The notes under the pieces were generated by a model. The model was not told the origin of the DNA. It made no database searches and saw only the letters and a list, made by a program, of their open reading frames with translations. Source: Flaccisagitta enflata (taxonomy: Eukaryota; Chaetognatha; Sagittoidea; Aphragmophora). Taken from it: a stretch of DNA of 64,000 bases. This document shows positions 39,941-53,696 of this stretch, in pieces. Each line of letters starts with the position of its first letter. Position 1 is the stretch's first letter. Both the position numbers and the translations under genes were made by a program. Location of the stretch: assembly GCA_965153355.1 (NCBI GenBank), contig OZ231126.1:80414001-80478000 (forward strand), written 5' to 3'.

Positions 39941-39952
39941 GAGGAGAGAGAG
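39877..39952. repeat. (GA)n microsatellite
   Basis: GA tract with GC and GG interruptions. Sequence on either side (39563-39876 and 39953-40182) has no recognised feature. Confidence 0.95.
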
Positions 39953-40186
39953 AACTGGCAGTTTAAGATGTAGATTGCTTTTCGATTGGTTTGCACCAAC
40001 AACTCTCCTTTACTCTCAGAAATCGTTATGGCGAATCGACAGAGAGGAAAAAAATTCTCTCTTTCCTATTTCCTTCTCCTGTAAGTTTCGTCTGCGCGTA
40101 TGTTTTTGTCATTATATTTTGTATATTTCAGTCGATATACTCGCTACCGGTAAGTTTATAGGTCGGTCGGATTTTTAACAGATGCA

Positions 40187-40430
40187 CCTTGATCTGGGGC
40201 CTGAGAAAAACCCGAGATGAATCTCAATAGCTTAAATTACATGAAAAGCATACTTCTAGTTGCCCCAGTGGGATGACATTTTACATGAAGAAAGCCGATG
40301 GTTTTGCAGAGCTTCAGTTAAAATTTCATCTCACTGGGTTTACTAGAAGTATGCTTTTCATGTAAATTAAGCTATTGAAACAAGCTAGATTCATCTCGGG
40401 TTTTTCTCAGCCCCCAGATCAAGGTGAGAT
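40187..40430. mobile_element. Foldback MITE with 5-bp target duplication
   Basis: The left end CACCTTGATCTGGGG and the right end CCCCCAGATCAAGGTG are inverted copies. The arms match imperfectly over most of the element. The flanks are AGATG on both sides. A CAC start and 5-bp duplication would fit a Transib-type element, tentatively. Confidence 0.65.
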
Positions 40431-40652
40431 GGTGATTTTTTCCACGATATGGGTAAAATGTCAGCATTGCCTCTGGCGATGCAGAAATTATTGTAAAAGC
40501 GTTATTGATCACGCGCCATATCGAAAATTTCCATTAACTCCATAAAGTGATGAAGAAGATATGAAAATAAATGCTTGCTCTGTTGCTTCATCAGCTCAAC
40601 TATTCCTGCTATCAACATCCAGCAAACAGTGATTTTAATGATGACCCAAAAG

Positions 40653-41570
<918 letters not shown>

Positions 41571-41730
41571 CGCAGTTCCTCAAAATGAAAGACACCGAGA
41601 GTTCGAGTTTCTGGATGAAAGAAGGGAAAGGTTGAAAATAGAGATAAATGGACCAAGTTGAAAAGGTAACGAAAAGTCTGGTGAAAGCGAACTCGTGGGA
41701 AAAAACAAGGTAGAAGAAAGAAAAAAAGAA

Positions 41731-41938
41731 ACAAGGCCGGATACACGGCTGCCGAAGTCGCGTGCGGGTGGGCAGGGGCCATATTTGAGGCCACTCTATC
41801 ATTTGGGCAGGAGCAGTAAGGCCAAAGACCCCAAAAACCAAAAAAAAGTAAAGTGTGACGGACGGACGGACCGACGGATGGACCGACGGACGGACGGACC
41901 GACAAAGCGGGTTGTAGAGTCGCGTAGCACGCGACTAA
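41731..41938 (+). repeat. Family H copy
   Basis: A well-preserved copy: ACAAGGCCGGATACACGG start, octamer tract at 41858-41903, terminal hairpin GTCGCGTAGCACGCGAC, CTAA end. Confidence 0.82.
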
Positions 41939-42245
41939 AAAAAAGAAGAAAAACGCTTGGTTTGCCGTTGGTATGCCTTGGTATGCCTTGGTCGATTCAT
42001 AGTTATTCGTATGATAATTTCTAATTCGTCGTGATTATAATCTAAGGTAAACAAACACAGGCAGTGGGGAAAAAGGCGAAACAGCTAAAACTGCATAAGG
42101 TACACGAAATTGAGAAATGTCACTGACAAATGGACCAACCAACCAGGGTATTGGTGTAATGAATCTCGTGTATACTGATCGAACAACCGCGGACAGACGG
42201 TCATGAGTCAGTCACTGTGTAAAGGGATACCACAGCTTTGAAAAA

Positions 42246-42462
42246 ACAAGGCCATCACCTATAAGTCCCGTGCGAGACTTACATTATGACTTAGAATGAC
42301 TTAGAATGACTTAGTACACTCTTAAATGACTAAAAATAACTTATAGAAATAAGATTGATAAAAAAAAGTAAAAGTGTGACGGACCGACAGACAGACCGAC
42401 CGACCGACCAACATACGGACGGACTGACAAAGCGGGGTGTATAGTCGCGTGCACGCGACTAA
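42246..42462 (+). repeat. Family H copy
   Basis: Starts AAGGCCATCACC. The end has a perfect 16-bp palindrome GTCGCGTGCACGCGAC before TAA. The middle carries GACTTAGAAT repeats. Confidence 0.72.
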
Positions 42463-42879
42463 AATCAGAGGCGCTCTCATATTCTTGTACGCATTTGTCC
42501 GTACATCAGTATAATAAACCAACACTTTGTAAATTTGGTTGGATTTGGCGCACAAAGCGGCGGATTGGATCGAGTCTTACTGAGTAATGAATGGAAGGAC
42601 AGAATGAAAATGTGAGATTGGGTCAGAGAGCTCTCGAAGTTCTGAAGCTGCTCCAAGTTTTTTTTTTACAGCGATTCTGGTTAACGGATGGGGAATTACG
42701 AATGTTTGAGTGAAAGATGACAGCGCATTTCTAGTGGACGACAACCATTCATTCATTTTCCAATCATTCATTCACTTACCTATTCATTTATCCATCAAAT
42801 CATTCATTCTTTCGCTAAATCTGCATGTCAAACTGCAAGTCATTGTCGGAAAAAACTGGTGAGTAAAATAAAAAAAAAA
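42463..42879. other. Spacer without recognised feature
   Basis: Contains degenerate CATTCATTC tetramers near 42745-42815 and nothing else recognisable. Confidence 0.4.
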
Positions 42880-43134
42880 CAAGGCCAACACCTTACAGTC
42901 GCGTGCGATTGTTCAGACCATTAGATCAAAAGACATAAAGACTAAAAGACCAAAAGACTAAGAGACTAAATGTGAATTAACTCAGATTAACTTCGAAATG
43001 CTTAAAATGACTTAAAATGACTTCAAGTAGCAAAAAAAGACAAAAAAATAAAAAAATAAAAATAAATAAGCGTCACGGACCGACCGACCGACAGACGGAC
43101 AGAGTGGGTTGTAGAGTCGGTTGCACGCGACTAA
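42880..43134 (+). repeat. Family H copy
   Basis: Starts CAAGGCCAACACC and ends GTTGCACGCGACTAA. The middle has AAAGACTAAAAGACC and AAAATGACTT repeats. Confidence 0.72.
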
Positions 43135-43355
43135 AAAGCATTCAATCAAGTCTCTTTACTGTCGCTCGATCAATATTTACGGCCCCCAAAATGAAGTTGG
43201 CATCATCTTAAGATGAGGAAAAACATCGTACTGGGATGAGATGGAAACACACAAAATCGTGAGAGGAAGAAAGGAAAGAAAAGAAAAGAAAGAGAGAAGA
43301 AAAAAGCGGGAAAGTGGGGAGACAGGGAGGAGGAATGTGGACTTATAAGAAAATA

Positions 43356-43647
43356 CAGTTGAATCCCACTCTGACTGACAAATCTTATCCGTTGTAGATG
43401 GAATTTGATTAGAGCTAATTGTCTTTAATAAAGGATAGTTGTGAGCAAACCGGAGTAAACACCATTGAAAGCTTGCAAGGCTTTCATCCTTTGTAAATTG
43501 GAGAATTCTGGCCTTCTTTTTGTAAGGGCAATGTTGTTTCAACTTTCATAGGATGTAAAACTAAAGAGGCTGAAGGGGCTGAAGAATTAGCATCTGTTAT
43601 AAGCGAAATTTTGTTAGAAGCGGGTCCGTTATAGCGGGGTTCAACTG
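43356..43647. mobile_element. Tigger/pogo-like MITE
   Basis: The left end is CAGTTGAATCCCACTCTGAC. The right end, read inverted, is CAGTTGAACCCCGCTATAAC. A TA precedes the left end; the right flank is TC, a decayed TA. About 290 bp, no open frame. Confidence 0.72.
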
Positions 43648-43747
43648 TCTAGTAAAATAGAAAGAAAATGGCGAAAAAGGAGGAAGAATAAAAGTGGTTG
43701 GATTGGTGAAGGTGGTGGATGTGGTGGAAGTAGAGGCTGTATTACGG

Positions 43748-44030
43748 TATGGCATCGGCGGCCTCACATTGGCGGCCTGGCATCGGCGGCCTCGCAATGG
43801 CGGCCTGGCATCGGCAGCCTCGCATTGGCGGCCTGGCTTCGGCAGCCTCGCAATGGCGGCCTGGCATCGGCCTCGCATTGCGGGGCATGTCATCGATGGC
43901 GAAACGATTGGCGGATTGGCGGGTTGGAGTGGCATAGGCTGCCTAGGCATCGGCAGCCTCACATTGGCGGCCTGGCATCGGCAGCCTCGCATTGGCGGCC
44001 TGGCATCGGCAGCCTCGCATTGGCTTGGCT
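43748..44030. repeat. 28-bp minisatellite (GGCATCGGCAGCCTCGCATT type)
   Basis: About ten GC-rich units alternating TCGGC and TTGGC/ATGGC halves, i.e. a 14-bp substructure. Confidence 0.85.
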
Positions 44031-44092
44031 TAAAACCGGCTCATTCGGTTTGTTGACGCGTAAAAATTCCCGTAAACAGAAGAAGAAACAAA

Positions 44093-47000
44093 TGTTTCCA
44101 TCGCCATCCAGCGGCTAGGCTGCGTTGACGAACTCCCCTAAACACTCCATTGGCCTGTTTTGTCTGTCCTTAGCTTTTCTCTGTCTCCATCGCCATCCAG
44201 TGGCTAGGCTGCGTTGACGAACTTCCCTTAACACTCCATTGGCCTGTTTTGTCTGTCCTTAGCTTTTCTCTGTCTCCATCGCCATCCAGTGGCTAGGCTG
44301 CGTTGACGAACTTCCCTTAACACTCCATTGGCCTGTTTTGTCTGTCCTTAGCTTTTCTCTGTCTCCATCGCCATCCAGTGGCTAGGCTGCGTTGACTAAC
44401 TCCCCTTAACACTCCATTGGCCTGTTTTGTCTGTCCTTAGCTTTTCTCTGTCTCCATCGCCATCCAGTGGCTAGGCTGCGTTGACGAACTCCCCTAAACA
44501 CGGCCATTGGCCTGTTTTGTCTGTCCTTAGCTTTTCTCTGTCTCCATCGCCATCCAGTGGCTAGGCTGCGTTGACGAACTCCCCTAAACACTCCATTGGC
44601 CTGTTTTGTCTGTCCTTAGCTTTTCTCTGTCTCCATCGCCATCCAGTGGCTAGGCTGCGTTGACAAACTCCCCTAAACACTCCATTGGCCTGTTTTGTCT
44701 GTCCTTAGCTTTTCTCTGTCTCCATCGCCATCCAGTGGCTAGGCTGCGTTGACGAACTTCCCTTAACACTCCCTTGGCCTGTTTTGTCTGTCCTTAGCTT
44801 TTCTCTGTCTCCATCGCCATCCAGTGGCTAGGCTGCGTTGACGAACTTCCCTTAACACTCCATTGGCCTGTTTTGTCTGTCCTTAGCTTTTCTCTGTCTC
44901 CATCGCCATCCAGTGGCTAGGCTGCGTTGACGAACTTCCCTTAACACTCCATTGGCCTGTTTTGTCTGTCCTTAGCTTTTCTCTGTCTCCATCGCCATCC
45001 AGTGGCTAGGCTGCGTTGACGAACTCCCCTAAACACTCCATTGGCCTGTTTTGTCTGTCCTTAGCTTTTCTCTGTCTCCATCGCCATCCAGTGGCTAGGC
45101 TGCGTTGACGAACTCCCCTAAACACTCCATTGGCCTGTTTTGTCTGTCCTTAGCTTTTCTCTGTCTCCATCGCCATCCAGTGGCTAGGCTGCGTTGACGA
45201 ACTCCCCTAACACTCCCTTGGCCTGTTTTGTCTGTCCTTAGCTTTTCTCTGTCTCCATCGCCATCCAGTGGCTAGGCTGCGTTGACGACTCCCCTTAACA
45301 CTCCATTGGCCTGTTTTGTCTGTCCTTAGCTTTTCTCTGTCTCCATCGCCATCCAGTGGCTAGGCTGCGTTGACGAACTTCCCTTAACCCTCCATTGGCC
45401 TGTTTTGTCTGTCCTTAGCTTTTCTCTGTCTCCATCGCCATCCAGTGGCTAGGCTGCGTTGACGAACTCCCCTAAACACTCCATTGGCCTGTTTTGTCTG
45501 TCCTTAGCTTTTCTCTGTCTCCATCGCCATCCAGTGGCTAGGCTGCGTTGACGAACTCCCCTAAACACTCCATTGGCCTGTTTTGTCTGTCCTTAGCTTT
45601 TCTCTGTCTCCATCGCCATCCAGTGGCTAGGCTGCGTTGACGAACTCCCCTAAACACTCCATTGGCCTGTTTTGTCTGTCTTTAGCTTTTCTCTGTCTCC
45701 ATCGCCATCCAGTGGCTAGGCTGCGTTGACAAACTTCCCTTAACACTCCCTTGGCCTGTTTTGTCTGTCCTTAGCTTTTCTCTGTCTCCATCGCCATCCA
45801 GTGGCTAGGCTGCGTTGACGAACTTCCCTTAACACTCCATTGGCCTGTTTTGTCTGTCCTTAGCTTTTCTCTGTCTCCATCGCCATCCAGTGGCTAGGCT
45901 GCGTTGACGAACTTCCCTTAACACTCCATTGGCCTGTTTTGTCTGTCCTTAGCTTTTCTCTGTCTCCATCGCCATCCAGTGGCTAGGCTGCGTTGACGAA
46001 CTCCCCATACTCCACTCCTGTTTTGTCTGTCCTTAGCTTTTCTCTGTCTCCATCGCCATCCAGTGGCTAGGCTGCGTTGACGAACTCCCCTAAACACTCC
46101 ATTGGCCTGTTTTGTCTGTCCTTAGCTTTTCTCTGTCTCCATCGCCATCCAGTGGCTAGGCTGCGTTGACGAACTTCCCTTAACACTCCCTTGGCCTGTT
46201 TTGTCTGTCCTTAGCTTTTCTCCTGGCTAGGCTTCAGCGTTGACGAACTTCCCTTAACACTCCCTTGGCCTGTTTTGTCTGTCCTTAGCTTTTCTCCTGG
46301 CTAGGCTTCAGCGTTGACGAACTTCCCTTAACACTCCCTTGGCCTGTTTTGTCTGTCCTTAGCTTTTCTCCTGGCTAGGCTTCAGCGTTGACGAACTTCC
46401 CTTAACACTCCCTTGGCCTGTTTTGTCTGTCCTTAGCTTTTCTCCTGGCTAGGCTCCAGCGTTGACGAACTTCCCTTAACACTCCCTTGGCCTGTTTTGT
46501 CTGTCCTTAGCTTTTCTCCTGGCCAGGCTCGAGCGTTGACAAACTTCGCGAAATACTCCCTCTGTCTGTTTTGTCTGTCCTTCTCTGTCTCCATCGCCAT
46601 CTAGCGGCTCGGCTCGAGCGTTGACGAACTCCCCTAAACACTCCATTGGCCTGTTTTGTCTGTCCTTAGCTTTTCTCTGTCTCCATCGCCATCCAGTGGC
46701 TAGGCTGCGTTGACGAACTTCCCTTAACACTCCCTTGGCCTGTTTTGTCTGTCCTTAGCTTTTCTCCTGGCTAGGCTTCAGCGTTGACGAACTTCCCTTA
46801 ACACTCCCTTGGCCTGTTTTGTCTGTCCTTAGCTTTTCTCCTGGCTAGGCTTCAGCGTTGACGAACTTCCCTTAACACTCCCTTGGCCTGTTTTGTCTGT
46901 CCTTAGCTTTTCTCCTGGCTAGGCTCCAGCGTTGACGAACTTCCCTTAACACTCCCTTGGCCTGTTTTGTCTGTCCTTAGCTTTTCTCCTGGCCAGGCTC

Positions 47001-47345
47001 GAGCGTTGACAAACTTCGCGAAATACTCCCTCTGTCTGTTTTGTCTGTCCTTCTCTGTCTCCATCGCCATCTAGCGGCTCGGCTCGAGCGTTGACAAACT
47101 TCGCGAAACACTTCCTCGGCCTGTTTTGTCTGTCTTTCTCTGTCTCCATCGCCATCTAGTGGCCAGGATCCAGCATTGACAAACTCCGCTAAACACTCAC
47201 TCATCCTGTTTTGTCTGTCCCTTTTCTCTGTCTCTGTCTCTGTCTCTGTCTCTGTCTCTGTCTCTATCCCATCTCTCAGCCATCGCTCATCTCCCATCTC
47301 TCAGCCAGGCCTGACCGTTGACAAACTTCGCTTAATACTCCCTCC
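44093..47345. repeat. 89-bp minisatellite grading into 74-bp and mixed units
   Basis: About 24 units of 89 bp (containing CCATCGCCATCCAGTGGCTA and TTGGCCTGTTTTGTCTGTCC) run to about 46200, mostly near-identical. From 46200 the units shorten to 74 bp, with TCCTGGCTAGGCTTCAGCG replacing the CCATCGCC part. A segment of these short units is duplicated (about 46160-46590 and 46700-47070). The last units are diverged. Confidence 0.92.
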
Positions 47346-47866
47346 GCCTGTTTTGTCTGTTTTTTCTGTTTTATTTCTGTCCTTTTCCTCTGTCTACTAT
47401 TTACTTTTTGAGATTCTTTCATTTTCACCTTCATTCTTCGTTTTGTTCTCATGAATCATACATCATATTTTTATGCTTGTCCATCAATCTTCCGATTTAC
47501 CATTCCATTCGTCGATATATCTCTGCCTTTTTTCAAGCGTACCAACACCCTTTTTTGTTGTGTTGACTATCTTTCAATGTTTGTCTTTTCCTTTTTTTCA
47601 GGATGTGTTGATGGCATAATTTTCCCGATGGCTATTTTCCACAACATAGGAAATGTAAAAGAAAATTTCTTGTTAATTATGAAAAATGTAATTTCGTTTT
47701 ATGCCTTTTTTGTTTAATGCAAAAAAAAAAAAAATTGTGATTGAGAAAAAAAAAAAGAAGATAATAAAATAAAAAGCGGTCTGGGTAGATTTATTTTTCG
47801 CGATAATTTTTTCCTTCCTTGGCATCGAGGCGAGCGGAAGGCAGCAAGTAATGCGGGGTCAATATA
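47346..47866. other. T-rich spacer
   Basis: A frame at 47451-47717 has hydrophobic residues but no recognisable domain. Otherwise no feature. Confidence 0.35.
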
Positions 47867-48049
47867 ACGTTGCGGGCGGGTGGGCAGGGGCGACCGAACA
47901 CCGTCCTCACCTCCCCCAATACACACAAACACACACATACAATCACAATTGCAGCATCATGAAAACGCGTTTTTCACGTTTTTAACATGAGCGTGACGGA
48001 CCGACGGACCAACAGACACAGCCTTTTCAGAGTCGCGTGTCCGCATCTA
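47867..48049 (+). repeat. Family H copy, 5'-truncated
   Basis: Contains GGGCGGGTGGGCAGGGGC, GACGGACCGACGGACC and the end GTCGCGTGTCCGCATCTAA. Confidence 0.6.
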
Positions 48050-48129
48050 AAAAGAGAGGGGGAGAGAACATAATTTGCTCGGCTGGATGATATTAATACG
48101 CCTTCTGCAAATGGGACATAGGCCAGAGT

Positions 48130-48400
48130 TAAAACGAGAAACGTGTCGGCAGTTGTGTCGGTATCTATATCGGCAAATACGCGTCGATAAATCTGTATGT
48201 CGACATATTTGAATGGCGACATATCTGAATGACGGCAAAACTGTATGTTGGCAAATCTGTATGTTGGCATCCGTACGCCGGAGAATCTTTTTGTTGGCGT
48301 CTGTATATCAGCGAAATCAGCGCGTCGGCAAATGTGTATGTTGGCATCTGTATGTCGGCAAATCAGTGTGTCGGCACTCGGCAACGGCGCGTCGGCATGA
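48130..48400. repeat. Irregular 14-17-bp minisatellite (TATGTYGGCAAATCTG type)
   Basis: About 17 degenerate units of GTCGGCAAATCTGTATG / GTTGGCATCTGTATG. Frames that cross it encode Cys-rich strings as an artefact. Confidence 0.7.
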
Positions 48401-48716
48401 GTGCGCGAGTGTCCTCTTTTCTCCATCGCTTGAGTCACGTCCGTTTTCTGAACGCAGCTAGGGCATTTTTTCTAATGAGGAGGTACATGGAGTGCGGTTG
48501 CATCTGCATGGATGTTCAGTAGTTCTTGTGGCAGCTACTCTTAACAACAACCCCCAACGGAAAGTTGGGTTGTTTCCATTTGTAAAAGTGCCATTCAATT
48601 CTAAAACCAAGAAACGATTGTAAATTATTCAAACTTCATTTTCGAGGGAATACAATAAATCGTGACTCGACGTCGCGTGATCGTATCACGCCACATGACC
48701 CACGCGTGCGTTACTG

Positions 48717-48776
48717 CGTGCGTGCGTGCGTGCGTGCGTGCGTGAGTGCGTGCGTGCGTGCGTGCGTACATGCGTG
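48717..48776. repeat. (GCGT)n microsatellite
   Basis: About 14 GCGT/GCGA units, overlapping an earlier GTGCG start. Confidence 0.9.
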
Positions 48777-48839
48777 TACCGAACGATTGAGACTCTTTTT
48801 CCCCTTGGATTCCCCCTGCCTCCTTCCTCCTTCCACCTC

Positions 48840-48960
<121 letters not shown>

Positions 48961-49174
48961 ATTGGTATGGACGCATGAGCGCGGGGCTTTGGCCGTAAAT
49001 GGATATTGTCGTCTTATGATATTGTCTCAGTTCTCTCTCTTTCTTGATACGATCGGAAGGAGAACGTTGAGTTCTTCTTGATGATAATTTGAGGATGCGA
49101 AACACGCTACACATGGAGAGGAAATGCACGTGCGAGCAGGTTGATAGGATTTGCTGTTGTTGACATCCGTCTTA

Positions 49175-49176
<2 letters not shown>

Positions 49177-49228
<52 letters not shown>
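49177..49228. repeat. (GTC)n microsatellite
   Basis: About 17 CGT units. Confidence 0.95.
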
Positions 49229-49230
<2 letters not shown>

Positions 49231-49274
49231 TCGGCTCGTGTATTAGTAAGAGAATGTTGCCGCCTCTCTCTCCT

Positions 49275-49277
<3 letters not shown>

Positions 49278-49364
<87 letters not shown>
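49278..49364. repeat. (CT)n microsatellite
   Basis: Pure CT tract. Confidence 0.95.
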
Positions 49365-49367
<3 letters not shown>

Positions 49368-49521
49368 ACCGCGCGGCAATGTCATGTGGGGATTTATGGG
49401 ACAGGAGCTGGTGCAAATGGTGAATAAAACTCAGCCAGGATTCCGAACTCAAATCCGAATTCAAGCGGCGCTGATTGCTGTTGTTTCACGTGCAATACAA
49501 AGGAAGCCACAAGAATGAGAG

Positions 49522-49525
<4 letters not shown>

Positions 49526-49616
<91 letters not shown>
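49526..49616. repeat. (GA)n then (GACA)n
   Basis: GA tract changing to GACA at 49597. Confidence 0.95.
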
Positions 49617-49750
49617 CCGACAGAGAGAGACAAACAGAGACCGAGAGAAAGTAAGCTGACAGTCAGACAAGTTAGGCAATCAGACGGAGGAAAACGCAAT
49701 GATAAACAGAAAGGAAAGAGGGACTAATAAGAAGAATGCCTATATACAAC

Positions 49751-49802
49751 ACAGACACAGACACAGACACAGACACAGGCACAGACACAGACACAGACAC
49801 AG
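49751..49802. repeat. (CAGACA)n microsatellite
   Basis: Eight hexamer units with one G substitution. Confidence 0.9.
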
Positions 49803-50134
49803 CCGGACCAATCTAAACGGCCGGATTTAAATACATAAACAGGCACAAAGAGTCATTCATTAAGACACGAACGAAGCTCGCGGGAAAGTTGAACAAATAT
49901 ACCAAAGACCAGCGACCAATTTTCCGTCACGACGGGGGACAAAATGGCAATCCAACCAATTCAATCGAAAATCACCTGAAAACACACAAATTTCCACTTT
50001 CCTCTTTTTTTCTTTTGCGTTTTTGGAGGGGGAAAATTTGTCCATCTCTCTCCTGTGACGTTGACATGATTGGATGGTGAACGGCGTTGACGGTGGAGGT
50101 GATGACGATGTGGATGGTGGGGACGAGTGACGAC

Positions 50135-50286
<152 letters not shown>

Positions 50287-50476
50287 TAACCATTTTACAA
50301 GTGAATTATCTCATTGGTTGCTTCCAGCGGTTTGATAGTTTGAGTTCTTGGCTGGACTACCGCGTGAGGCCCTGAAGATGTTACATCACTCACGCCAGCT
50401 CATTGCTTTGATTTCCTTCCATCAAGAATCGGCTTCAGAAAAATTCACTGCCTTTTTGACCTTCCAAATTTGAAGC

Positions 50477-50640
50477 CCTATAGCACGCCTTTTGGTTTTT
50501 ATTTTCGGACATGCGATCGATGTGTTGCTGTGTCTGTTGGTCAGTCCGTCGAAAATTGTTTCGAAAGTTTTGCGGTATGCTGCTATACTGCCCCTGCCCA
50601 CTCGTCCGCGATTGGGGAACCGTGTAAGCGGTCCTGTTAT
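50477..50640 (-). repeat. Degenerate family H-like sequence
   Basis: The plus strand has CCCCTGCCCACTCGTCCGCG followed by CCGTGTAAGCGG, the minus-strand H start. The 3' terminus is not preserved. Confidence 0.45.
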
Positions 50641-51082
50641 TCTCCTCTCGAGCAGCTTCTGATTTTTCACTTGATTTGCATGTCGCAGTGCAATTGTTTT
50701 GACACATACTTAATACGTAACATGCTCATTTCCCCTTTTTTGACTCAATCTTATGAGATGAAATTTTTCTACATTTTAGCGATACCAATGGACAAAATGA
50801 ATCCCTCAACTCCTAAAATATTACGCGCGTCTTTGCACCTTTAAACAGAATATTCTTATCATTTTGTTCAAATAATTTTCAGAGCGACTTAAAGATGACG
50901 TCATTACGTTAAGAATCGTCATGTCCAATGATGAAATGAATTTTAAAAGGTTCTGAAACAAGAACCCTGATAAATTGTCGATTGAACAGCGCAAGCTTGG
51001 AGTTTGGGTGCTCTCTGATGAGAAAAGAAGCGTTTTATCATCTTTGGACAACTGTTAGCTCCCTAACTAACTCCTCCATTTT

Positions 51083-51085
<3 letters not shown>

Positions 51086-51134
<49 letters not shown>
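51086..51134. repeat. (GA)n microsatellite
   Basis: Pure GA tract. The following 600 bp has degenerate GAATAAAT tetramers (51180-51245), a partial H terminus (GCGAGGACGCATCTAA, about 51318-51333) and no gene. Confidence 0.95.
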
Positions 51135-51136
<2 letters not shown>

Positions 51137-51772
51137 GCCAACGATGCATCCTCAGTGAATGAACGTCTTTTGCGTATTATTGAATGAAGGAATAAATGAA
51201 CGAATATATGAATAAATGAATGAATAAATAAGGGAATGAATGAATGATCTCATACATGAAAGAATAATTCTTCTCCGGTTAAAGGGGCCGAAAGACAGAC
51301 ATGACCTCTTTTAGAGATGCGAGGACGCATCTAACAAAATCCCGATTGCGCAGTTTTCCTCTTCTCGTGCACTGAACACACACAAGTCTTTGCGCTCAAA
51401 GCAAAATGTGCGTGAGGAGGAAATGCACGCGAAAGCGCACACAGACTAGCGAGAGTGCCTACGCGCATTTGCCTACGCGCAAGTGCACTTAAAAGTCTTT
51501 TAACGGTGTTTTCGTGCACTAAGAGAAGACTCAAGTGTAGAAAATGTCACTACTGGTAGTACTGGTACATCCACATGTTGATCTTGTTACTTTGGAAAAC
51601 AAGACATGGTTGAGATGCTCTGCAAGTGCATGAAAGCAACAATGAGAATGGCCTATATCTGGCAAAACTGCAGATTATCTGCTATAATTGCATAACACCA
51701 CAAACAAATATCATCGGTACTGCTCGACGTGAAATTCTCCTATTTGTAGAATTTCCCAATAATTGTTGAAAA

Positions 51773-51950
51773 AAAAAGTTGATCATCAATGTAGCAGCAT
51801 TAAGTTGATCCTCAATACAGCTGCATAAAGTTGTCCATCAATGCAGCAACATTAAGTTGATCATCAATGCAGCAGCACTGAGTTGATCATCAATGCAGCA
51901 GCATTAAGTTGATCATCAATGCAGCAGCACTGAGTTGATCATCGTAACTC
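51773..51950. repeat. 26-bp minisatellite (GTTGATCATCAATGCAGCAG type)
   Basis: Six to seven units. Each includes the near-palindrome TTGATCATCAA. Confidence 0.88.
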
Positions 51951-51977
51951 AACTTGTTTGATTAATTGATTCTCTTT

Positions 51978-52181
51978 TTAGTCGCGTGCTACGCGACTCT
52001 ACACCCCGCTATGTCGGTCCGTTGGTCGGTTGGTCGGTCCCCTTTTTATTGTCCCCTTTTTACTTTTTTTGAGTTTTTTTGTTTTTTGAGCCCACTGCTC
52101 TTGCCCAAAAGCCTCAGTGAGCTCTATAACTGCTCCTGCCCACCCTCACGCGACTGGGGTAGCCGTGTATCCGGCCTTGTT
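51978..52181 (-). repeat. Family H copy (minus)
   Basis: Read on the minus strand: AACAAGGCCGGATACACGG, CCCCAGTCGCGTGAGGGTGG, octamer run, hairpin GTCGCGTAGCACGCGAC, CTAA. Well preserved. Confidence 0.8.
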
Positions 52182-52221
52182 AAGTTCCAGTTCCGGAAAT
52201 CGTTTCCACACATTTTTTTCT

Positions 52222-52580
<359 letters not shown>

Positions 52581-52765
52581 CCGTTCCTTTCTTTCAGCCC
52601 ATTGAGCGAGAGTAAGCGATTGCGTCTATGATGCATGATGGAATAACGGCGTAGTTAGATTGCAGAAAAGGTGTATGAGTGCGCGGATAATGATGATTGA
52701 AACGTTACATCAACTCTCCTATGAAACTGCAACCCACCTCAAGCTTAGCTCGACAGTCCCTTTGT

Positions 52766-52990
52766 AAGGCAACTCTATAAGAGGCTCAATCCATCAGTCT
52801 TTCCATCTGTCTGTTGGTTCAACCATCCGTCTGTCTGTCTGGCGGTCACGCACTAGTTGAAAAGTGTGAAATTGCGTTTTTTAAGATACCTTGCATGTGT
52901 GTTTGGAAGGGGGATATGTGTGGGAGGGGGGTTGTGTGCCCCTATCCACCCGTCCGCGACGGTATCGTAACCCCGCGTTACTCGTTTTTT
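52766..52990 (-). repeat. Family H copy (minus), diverged
   Basis: CAACTCTATAAGAGGCT, a GTCTGTCTG run and CCACCCGTCCGCGACGG occur in family order. The CTRR end is not clear. Confidence 0.5.
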
Positions 52991-53520
52991 CTACAAAAGC
53001 CAAAAGCTAAGTTTTCCTACTGTTTACTAACTCCCCTCCCTCGTTTACCCTTCCTCTCCTCTCCTCCCAAACAGTCACCATTGCTTTTTTTTGCTCCTTT
53101 TACATTTCACCTTTTGGTTGTAACTTGAGAGCTAAATGAATCCCGTGGTGGCCATAGAATACAACAAGTCGTTTCTTGTCCGCGTTTTAACACGCTTTTA
53201 CCGTTTACACCAAAACAGGAAATATATAAGCCCAATTCAATATTCACTCTGTCATGGTTTTTTTCGCGCTTGGATAGTTTCGTCTCATGACCCTTTCAAG
53301 CCTATCAGGCCTTTCATGTTTTTGATGTTTAACCATTGTGAATTTGAACATCGCTTAGCCTTTAGTTTGTGTTGTCACATTATCACCACATGTTTACATG
53401 AGAATCAACATCGTATTTAGTACTATACTGCTTTCCACATGCATGGCATACGATGATATAAAAAAAGTTATGTCATCTTTTCCCGAGATAATTCCTTTGT
53501 ACAGACGGGTGTTGATTTCT
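52991..53520. other. Spacer without recognised gene
   Basis: A 94-aa frame at 53136-53420 has no domain I know; I do not call it a gene. Confidence 0.35.
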
Positions 53521-53522
53521 TT

Positions 53523-53686
53523 TTAGTCGCGGAAACGCAACTCTACACCTTACCGTGTCGGTCGGTAGGTCGGTAGGTCGGTCCGTCCGTCCGTCGGTCC
53601 ATCACATTTTTGAATTCCAAGCGGTTTTTGCATTACTGCTCCTGCCCAACCATCCACGACTGGATTGCCGTGTATCAGGCCTTGTT
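53523..53686 (-). repeat. Family H copy (minus)
   Basis: Read on the minus strand: AACAAGGCCTGATACACGGC ... GGGCAGGAGCAG ... octamer run ... CGCAACTAA-type end (plus TTAGTCGCGGAAACGC). Confidence 0.72.
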
Positions 53687-53696
53687 ACTTCTTGAT

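Noticed and set aside
48717-48776. A CRISPR-like regular repeat
   Set aside because: A simple GCGT tetramer tract without spacers. No array in the window has unique spacers between conserved repeats.
53136-53420. A 94-residue plus-strand frame
   Set aside because: Composition is not repeat-like, but no domain, splice signal or start context supports it.
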